Below, one piece after another: positions 6,977-11,085 of a stretch of 11,085 nt of DNA (position 1 is the stretch's first letter; every line of letters starts with the position of its first letter). The DNA is from an uncultured Lachnospiraceae bacterium. GTDB taxonomy: Bacteria > Bacillota_A > Clostridia > Lachnospirales > Lachnospiraceae. A program made the position numbers and the translations under genes. The notes under the pieces are model-generated. The model made no database searches, was not told the DNA's origin, and worked only from the letters and a program-made list of their open reading frames with translations. The stretch is from assembly GCA_902783205.1 (NCBI GenBank), contig CACZQE010000177.1, positions 1 through 11,085 on the forward strand, written 5' to 3'.

Positions 6977-7375
6977 ATGAAGAGAGTCGGAATCTATCAT
7001 TATCAATATTACAGGGGTGCCTGCAAAATCTGCTACCGGCATTTCATCAACGAAATGCTGATCTCCTATGAGAAATGTCATGAAGTAGCCGAAGAAATTT
7101 ACGGCCCGTGCGAGTTCTTTCATTTCACTGATTTCGGCCAGTATAATTCTGACACTCTCGACCGCCCCTATTTTCACCGGATTGAAGAGGCCATAGAAAA
7201 AGGGGACCTGGATGTGGTCATGTGCTACACTCTTAACACAGTCACCACCAATGAGACCCTCCTGATCGACTTCTACAAAAAAGTCAGGGCGGCAGGACTC
7301 GAGTTCATCACTGCCAGAGACGGCAAAGATGCTATGAAATATATCGATCTCTACATAGAAAAGAATAATCTGTGA
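6977..7375 (+). CDS. Small protein resembling a serine-recombinase catalytic domain without catalytic residues
   Basis: I do not recognise this 132-residue protein as a named family. Its layout follows the resolvase N-terminal domain: an opening strand RVGIY (3-7), then FTDFGQYNSDTLDRPYFHRIEEAI (50-73), where recombinases have y-D-x-x-S-G...RP..l..ll..i, then GDLDVVMCYTLNTVTT (76-91), and KKVRAAGLEFITARDG (101-116). The catalytic positions are all changed. The serine of RVS in the first loop is replaced by aromatic/polar residues (HYQYY, 8-12), and LDRLxR becomes LNTVTT (86-91), losing the Asp and both Arg. There is no DNA-binding C-terminal domain. It should therefore not cut DNA; a structural, binding or regulatory role is inference. 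GGGTGA lies six bases before the ATG. The gene stands alone between a divergent promoter and a strong terminator. Frame integrity and codon use like its neighbours argue against a decaying pseudogene. Confidence 0.72.
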   Translation: MKRVGIYHYQYYRGACKICYRHFINEMLISYEKCHEVAEEIYGPCEFFHFTDFGQYNSDTLDRPYFHRIEEAIEKGDLDVVMCYTLNTVTTNETLLIDFYKKVRAAGLEFITARDGKDAMKYIDLYIEKNNL

Positions 7376-7404
7376 CGGTCTTAAGCGAAAGCTCTCATAA
7401 TAAG

Positions 7405-7443
7405 AAATGCTGTTGCCGGAAATCCCGGCAGCAGCATTTTTTT
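7405..7443 (+). terminator. Rho-independent terminator, probably bidirectional
   Basis: ATGCTGTTGCCGG (7407-7419) pairs with CCGGCAGCAGCAT (7425-7437) with one G-T pair and a five-base loop; flanking A and T bases extend the stem. It is followed by seven T on the plus strand. On the minus strand the same hairpin is followed by TTTCTT. It thus ends the recombinase-like gene and probably also the convergent degV-ydcF-like unit, whose last stop is at 7445. Confidence 0.88.
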
Positions 7444-7444
7444 G

Positions 7445-8662
7445 TCAGAAACATATGATGGCCAGCAGTACGTAAACTGCCAGCATTGTAACAAATATAG
7501 CAGCCTGCTTGCCTTTGTGTCCGGTCAGCAGACCGACGAATTCACGGACAGCGGCGTTGGGCCAGAAATACCATTTAGTCCCGGCTCCCATGCCTACCGC
7601 GCGCATTTTCACATATCTTGCGAAGAGGCCGCTTCGAAATACATGGTAATTGCTGGTAGAAAAAGCAACCTTCCCCTCAGGATTGATTTCCTCTATCTTT
7701 TTTTTGGAAAACTTCATATTCTCAAAGGTACTCCGGGACCGGTCTTCCATGAGGATCCTGTCCCCGTCAATCCCCTGTTCCAGCATATACCGTTTCATGC
7801 TTTCACTCTCGGAGATCACCTCATCCGGTCCCTGACCGCCGGAAGGGATTAATATCAGGTCCTTACCTGTTTCTCTCAGCTGTTTTTCGCGGAAGGCCAG
7901 GGCCCGGTCGACTCTGCTCCTCAGAAGAGGCGAAGGGCTTCCGTCCTTCCTGATCCCGCAGCCCGCGATAATGATAAAGTCTTTATCCGGTTCCGGTTCA
8001 TAGCGGGCTGCCATAAGGGCAGCCAGTGCAGAGCCTGTCAGCATGCACTCAAAATAAAGATATACAGCCGCGAAAAGGCTGATAAAAGTATCATACAAAT
8101 GTGTAAAAAAACCGCCGGGATATGGAGAAAGTTCAAAGCCGAACAGGACCAGCTCACCGGCTGCCATGAGGAAAGCCAGTATGATTCCCAGCACATTTAC
8201 CAGGCGCTTTCCCTCATGCCGGATCAGAGATATATTTGAGACAAAGAGGGCAATCGAGAAAGCCAGAATAAGAGGGGATGTCAGAATCATGTAATTCCGC
8301 CCCGAATACATCAGTACCACCCCTACATAAATGCTGCCCAGCTCCCCGGGGCTGCGGGCCATCATGAAAGTCAGAAAAGTCGTGGTGGCCAGCACAAACA
8401 TGAAGAAGAGGGAGAATCCGATGTAATAAATGGTGTTATAGGAATAAAGATTATAACGGACCTGTCTGACAAATGCCCTGACCAGCAGAATGATAACCAG
8501 CAGAAAATAAACATCTGCAATAATGCTGATCATCAGAGCATGATCTCCGCCTCCCGCAATTCCGAGTCCTCCTGTAATCAGCAGGGTGGTCAGAGTGAGG
8601 ACCGCCAGATTCCAGAGTTTCGGCTTTTTGTCCGATGTGTCAAGTCTCAATAATCTGTTCAT
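7445..8662 (-). CDS. Membrane protein with DUF218 (YdcF/SanA/ElyC-like) domain
   Basis: This 405-residue protein has an N-terminal part with about seven or eight membrane helices (roughly 17-37, 43-65, 77-100, 110-120, 127-145, 155-176 and 187-219). A DUF218 domain follows at about 228-370, with FIIIAGCGIRKDGSPSPLLRSR (229-250, opening strand and conserved Arg), LILIPSGGQGPDE (269-281), SESMKRYMLEQGI (286-298), STFENMKFSK (311-320) and TSNYHVFRS (336-344). A last helix lies at 387-404. DUF218 proteins of the SanA/ElyC type are linked to envelope integrity and cell wall precursor metabolism in other bacteria; the chemistry is unknown. It starts three bases after the degV stop, with GAGGAAAAGAGAGA upstream, so it is translated from the degV transcript. 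The final helix puts both ends of the soluble domain at the membrane. Confidence 0.88.
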   Translation of the reverse strand: MNRLLRLDTSDKKPKLWNLAVLTLTTLLITGGLGIAGGGDHALMISIIADVYFLLVIILLVRAFVRQVRYNLYSYNTIYYIGFSLFFMFVLATTTFLTFMMARSPGELGSIYVGVVLMYSGRNYMILTSPLILAFSIALFVSNISLIRHEGKRLVNVLGIILAFLMAAGELVLFGFELSPYPGGFFTHLYDTFISLFAAVYLYFECMLTGSALAALMAARYEPEPDKDFIIIAGCGIRKDGSPSPLLRSRVDRALAFREKQLRETGKDLILIPSGGQGPDEVISESESMKRYMLEQGIDGDRILMEDRSRSTFENMKFSKKKIEEINPEGKVAFSTSNYHVFRSGLFARYVKMRAVGMGAGTKWYFWPNAAVREFVGLLTGHKGKQAAIFVTMLAVYVLLAIICF

Positions 8663-8665
8663 GTA

Positions 8666-9529
8666 TTATCTCTCTTTTCCTCTGAAAAACAGGGCAAGCA
8701 TTCCGGGACCTACATGTGCTCCCGAGAAGGGTTCATGCTGGCAGATGGTAATGGGGATATCGGGCGTAATCTCCCTTACCAGTCCCGCCAGGGTTTCTGC
8801 ATCCTCCAGACAGTCTCCGTGGGAGATGCAGATTTTCTGTTCCGGAGAGTCAATCCTTTTTTCCCTGTATTTCTCAACCAGCGCTTTAATCGCCTTTTTC
8901 CTCCCGCGGGTCTTGCCGCAGGAAACGATATGGCCGGTGCTGTCCCCATAAAGGATGGGTTTGATATTAAAGACTGTGCCGATGGCTGCCGTAGGGCCGC
9001 TGACCCGGCCGGTCCTTTTCAGATAATTCAGGTCATTTACGGTAAAATACTGGCAGGCATGCAGAACCTCATTATCAATGATCTTTGCCGCCTCCCGGGC
9101 ATCCATGCCCTTCATGGCAAGCTCCGCCGCTCTCACTGCCAGCAGGCCGTGTCCGAATCCGCATCCCATGGAATCCACGATATGGACAAAGCGGTCCGGA
9201 TAGTCTTCCATCAGCTCTTCGGCAGCTATCCTTGCCGCATTGCAGGTTCCGCTGATTCCGGCGCTCATGGACACATAGATAATGTCCCTGCCCTCTTCCA
9301 GGACAGGTGTAAAATGTGTGACAAAAAGGTGTGTATTCAAAAGACTGGTCTGTACCTTATGGCCTTCATCGAGAGCCTTATAATACGCTGCCCCGTCAAA
9401 ACTGTCCAAATCTCCCAGATAAGTGTGGGGTTCCCCGTCCAGGGTATACTCGCAGGGAAGCATGCTGATTCCGTCAAGCATGGACCTGGGCAGATTGCCG
9501 CTTCCGTCTACAAATACTGCAAAAGACAT
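8666..9529 (-). CDS. DegV family fatty-acid-binding protein
   Basis: This 287-residue protein is of normal DegV length. The family binds a fatty acid and, with FakA kinases, presents it for phosphorylation (FakB role) in Firmicutes. Landmarks are FVDGSGNLP (6-14), the TS of VQTSLLN (59-65), SAGISGTCNAAR (89-100, family SSxLSGT), VDSMGCGFGHG (118-128), DLNYLKRTGRVSGPTAAIG (166-184) and the C-terminal SGAHVGPGMLAL (269-280), which carries the conserved H-x-GPG. The start has an ideal AGGAGG eight bases upstream and a sigma-A promoter 50-80 bases upstream. No fakA is visible in the window, and the genome may have several DegV paralogues. Whether this one feeds phospholipid synthesis is inference. 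It is the first gene of a two-gene unit with the DUF218 membrane protein. Confidence 0.93.
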   Translation of the reverse strand: MSFAVFVDGSGNLPRSMLDGISMLPCEYTLDGEPHTYLGDLDSFDGAAYYKALDEGHKVQTSLLNTHLFVTHFTPVLEEGRDIIYVSMSAGISGTCNAARIAAEELMEDYPDRFVHIVDSMGCGFGHGLLAVRAAELAMKGMDAREAAKIIDNEVLHACQYFTVNDLNYLKRTGRVSGPTAAIGTVFNIKPILYGDSTGHIVSCGKTRGRKKAIKALVEKYREKRIDSPEQKICISHGDCLEDAETLAGLVREITPDIPITICQHEPFSGAHVGPGMLALFFRGKER

Positions 9530-9580
9530 ATCTTTGTCCTCCTAATGTCATAAGATGCTGTTCTCATCTCTACAGTTTAA

Positions 9581-9609
9581 ATCATATCACAAGATTCAGG
9601 CGCTTTCAA
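9581..9609 (-). promoter_or_regulatory. Sigma-A promoter of the degV unit
   Basis: On the minus strand TTGAAA (9604-9609) and TATGAT (9581-9586) are spaced by exactly 17 bp, and TGA before the -10 adds an extended element. The site lies in the 99-base gap between the dipeptidase stop and degV. No other structure is visible in the gap apart from a weak five-bp hairpin at the dipeptidase stop. Confidence 0.8.
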
Positions 9610-9628
9610 TTACATGAGTATACAGACA

Positions 9629-10990
9629 CTACTCCCAGGCCAGCAGGCGCAGGATGGCTTCCGTGTAGATTGCCACCTGCAGTTCCCATTCCTCAAGGCT
9701 CAGGCTTTCATTAGTGTTATGGATATGATTGTCCGTATCCGGGAAAGCACAGCCAAAGGCAATGATGCCGGGCACATGTTTCGCGTAGGTACCGCCTCCC
9801 AGAACCATGGGTTCCGTCTCCCGGTCCCCTGTGATTTCCCGGTAAGCGGCAAGCAGGTCTTCCACCAGTTTCGAGTTCCTGTCAAAAAAGAGAGGCTTAA
9901 CCAGCTCTTCAATCAGGATTAACCCTCTCTCGTCCTCCAGCCGGGCCCTGCAAAGATCTTCCAGCTGATCCGGCTGCATGGTTACGGGATAACGGATGTC
10001 GATACTGCAGAATACTTTTCCGTTTTTTGTCCTGACAACTCCCTGATTCAGGGTCAGGGGACCATAGGGGTCTGACACTTTCAGTCCCAGTCCGGCCCCG
10101 TCGCATTCCGTGCCGATCCGGCAATTGTAAAAGTCAACGAAGTCGTCTTTCATGCCCGCCTCTTCCAGAGCTTTCATGGTATAGGAAGCCGCATTGACTC
10201 CCAGAAGTGGTGTTGAAGCGTGGGCAGCAAGACCGAATGCGTCCACGGTCAGGATTCCGTCTTCTTCAGTCACTTCATAAGATTTCAGAGGAGTTCCGGA
10301 GAGAGCCTCTTTTAAAGCTTCAGCGCTGACTTCCGCAGCAGGAAGCTTTGTAATGCAGTGGTCGCAGACTGCGTTGGTCACAAAGCCTCCTTCCATGGAA
10401 AGGATCTTTGTATTTTTGCTGCACATGACCATATTGCAGGCGCCTTTTTCTCCGTAAACACCCGGAAAATCTCCGTCCGGAGTAAATCCGCAGGTCACGG
10501 CTTCCCCGTGTTTCGCATAGTAATCCATGCAGCCGCTGCCGGTTTCTTCATTGGTTCCCAGGATCAGACGGACCCTCTTCTTCAGGGGAACTCCCATCTC
10601 CCTGACCAGCTTCATGGCATAAAGGGAAGCGATTGCAGCGCCCTTGTCATCACTGACGCCGCGGCCGTAAACCCTGCCGTCTTTTTCAGTCAGGGTAAAA
10701 GGATCTGTATCCCAGCCCTTTCCGGCCGGTACTATATCCAGGTGGGCGACGATGCCGATCAGGTCTTCACCTTCTCCCATCTCTGCCCATCCGCAGTAAT
10801 TATCCAGATTCTCAGTTCGAAAGCCCATTTCATCAGCTATGGTGAGGGCTTCCGCAAGACATGCGGCGGGTTCTTCCCCGAAAGGCATTCCGGGAAGGGG
10901 ATCTCCTTCCACTGAATTGTAGCGCACAAGCCTCTTCAGGCTTTCCAGCATGTCTTTCTGTAATGGTTTGATTTTGTCTTCGTACTTCAT
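9629..10990 (-). CDS. pepV: PepV/Sapep-type M20 dipeptidase
   Basis: This 453-residue cytoplasmic metallopeptidase would split dipeptides with two metal ions. The ligand motifs are present in order: VAHLDIVPAG (81-90, metal His83 and Asp85), YGRGVSDDKGAA (108-119, bridging Asp115 or its neighbour), GTNEETGSG (145-153, Glu148 catalytic and Glu149 metal), TPDGDFPGVYGEKG (170-183, Asp172) and NHIHNTNESL (421-430, His424). The middle part (about 190-330) is the lid domain typical of PepV and Sapep. The length matches PepV. The ATG at 10990 is preferred over one at 11077: AGGAG lies six to seven bases upstream, while the longer form begins inside a terminator hairpin, has no ribosome site and adds 29 residues foreign to the family. 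Upstream is the terminator of another minus-strand gene; no clear promoter is visible. Confidence 0.93.
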   Translation of the reverse strand: MKYEDKIKPLQKDMLESLKRLVRYNSVEGDPLPGMPFGEEPAACLAEALTIADEMGFRTENLDNYCGWAEMGEGEDLIGIVAHLDIVPAGKGWDTDPFTLTEKDGRVYGRGVSDDKGAAIASLYAMKLVREMGVPLKKRVRLILGTNEETGSGCMDYYAKHGEAVTCGFTPDGDFPGVYGEKGACNMVMCSKNTKILSMEGGFVTNAVCDHCITKLPAAEVSAEALKEALSGTPLKSYEVTEEDGILTVDAFGLAAHASTPLLGVNAASYTMKALEEAGMKDDFVDFYNCRIGTECDGAGLGLKVSDPYGPLTLNQGVVRTKNGKVFCSIDIRYPVTMQPDQLEDLCRARLEDERGLILIEELVKPLFFDRNSKLVEDLLAAYREITGDRETEPMVLGGGTYAKHVPGIIAFGCAFPDTDNHIHNTNESLSLEEWELQVAIYTEAILRLLAWE

Positions 10991-11026
10991 GTCCAGACTC
11001 CTGTTTTTTGTTGTAAATGTCTCACA

Positions 11027-11064
11027 TAAGAAAACCTGATTTCCCGTATTCCCGGGAAACCAGG
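11027..11064 (-). terminator. Terminator of an upstream minus-strand gene outside the window
   Basis: Read on the minus strand, CCTGGTTTCCCG (11053-11064) and CGGGAAATCAGG (11035-11046) form a 12-bp stem with one A-C mismatch and a six-base loop, followed by TTTTCTT. It lies 45 bases before the dipeptidase start and so probably ends transcription of the gene to the right of the window. Confidence 0.7.
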
Positions 11065-11085
11065 CTCTTTGTTTCATATTTGAGC

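Noticed and set aside
8714..9553. Plus-strand open frame of 279 codons opposite degV
   Set aside because: degV is unambiguous on the minus strand with promoter and ribosome site; the plus frame has no family features.
9612..9634. GAGTA/TACTC hairpin at the dipeptidase stop as a terminator
   Set aside because: Five base pairs, long loop and no T run on the minus strand.
10991..11077. N-terminal extension of the dipeptidase by 29 residues
   Set aside because: The extension starts within a terminator hairpin, lacks a ribosome site and does not resemble the family, while the ATG at 10990 has a good site.

Overview
The window looks like chromosomal DNA of a Gram-positive, low-to-mid GC Clostridia bacterium, most likely Lachnospiraceae or a close relative. 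The reasons are strong AGGAGG-type ribosome binding sites, sigma-A promoters with extended -10 elements, about half G+C judged by eye, and the gene families present: a fused FeoAB with a FeoB-associated Cys-rich protein, DegV, PepV-type dipeptidase and an iron-dependent alcohol dehydrogenase. The genus is not fixed by anything I can see.

Layout from left to right. (1) 1-900, minus: the first 300 codons of a PEP/pyruvate-binding (pyruvate phosphate dikinase-like) protein whose N-terminal half looks like a KaiC/RecA fold without a Walker A loop. It overlaps by 29 bp the end of an EamA drug/metabolite transporter gene (872-1837, minus). (2) About 1860-2422: the remnant of an IS5-family insertion sequence. 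It keeps the N-terminal 150 or so residues of the transposase, up to the first catalytic Asp, and then runs directly into the transporter start. (3) 2423-5059, plus: a ferrous iron uptake operon, with a promoter, a small Cys-rich membrane protein and, through an ATGA overlap, a FeoA-FeoB fusion. (4) 5061-6839, minus: an iron-dependent alcohol dehydrogenase preceded by a histidine phosphatase, probably one transcript. The dehydrogenase converges on feoAB with a single base between the stops. (5) 6942-7443, plus: a 132-residue protein resembling a serine-recombinase catalytic domain in which every catalytic residue is replaced, with its own promoter and a strong terminator. (6) 7445-9609, minus: a degV-ydcF-like operon behind a good sigma-A promoter. 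(7) 9629-10990, minus: a PepV-like M20 dipeptidase, preceded by the terminator of a gene outside the window.

Most of the window is ordinary housekeeping and accessory metabolism. The features most worth a second look are the catalytically dead recombinase-like protein, the KaiC-like/PEP-binding fusion paired with a transporter, and the IS5 fossil. One side of that fossil may drive and translationally couple the transporter, while its other side abuts the iron-uptake promoter. I see no CRISPR array, tRNA, rRNA, riboswitch or phage module, and no gene-free stretch longer than 300 bases.
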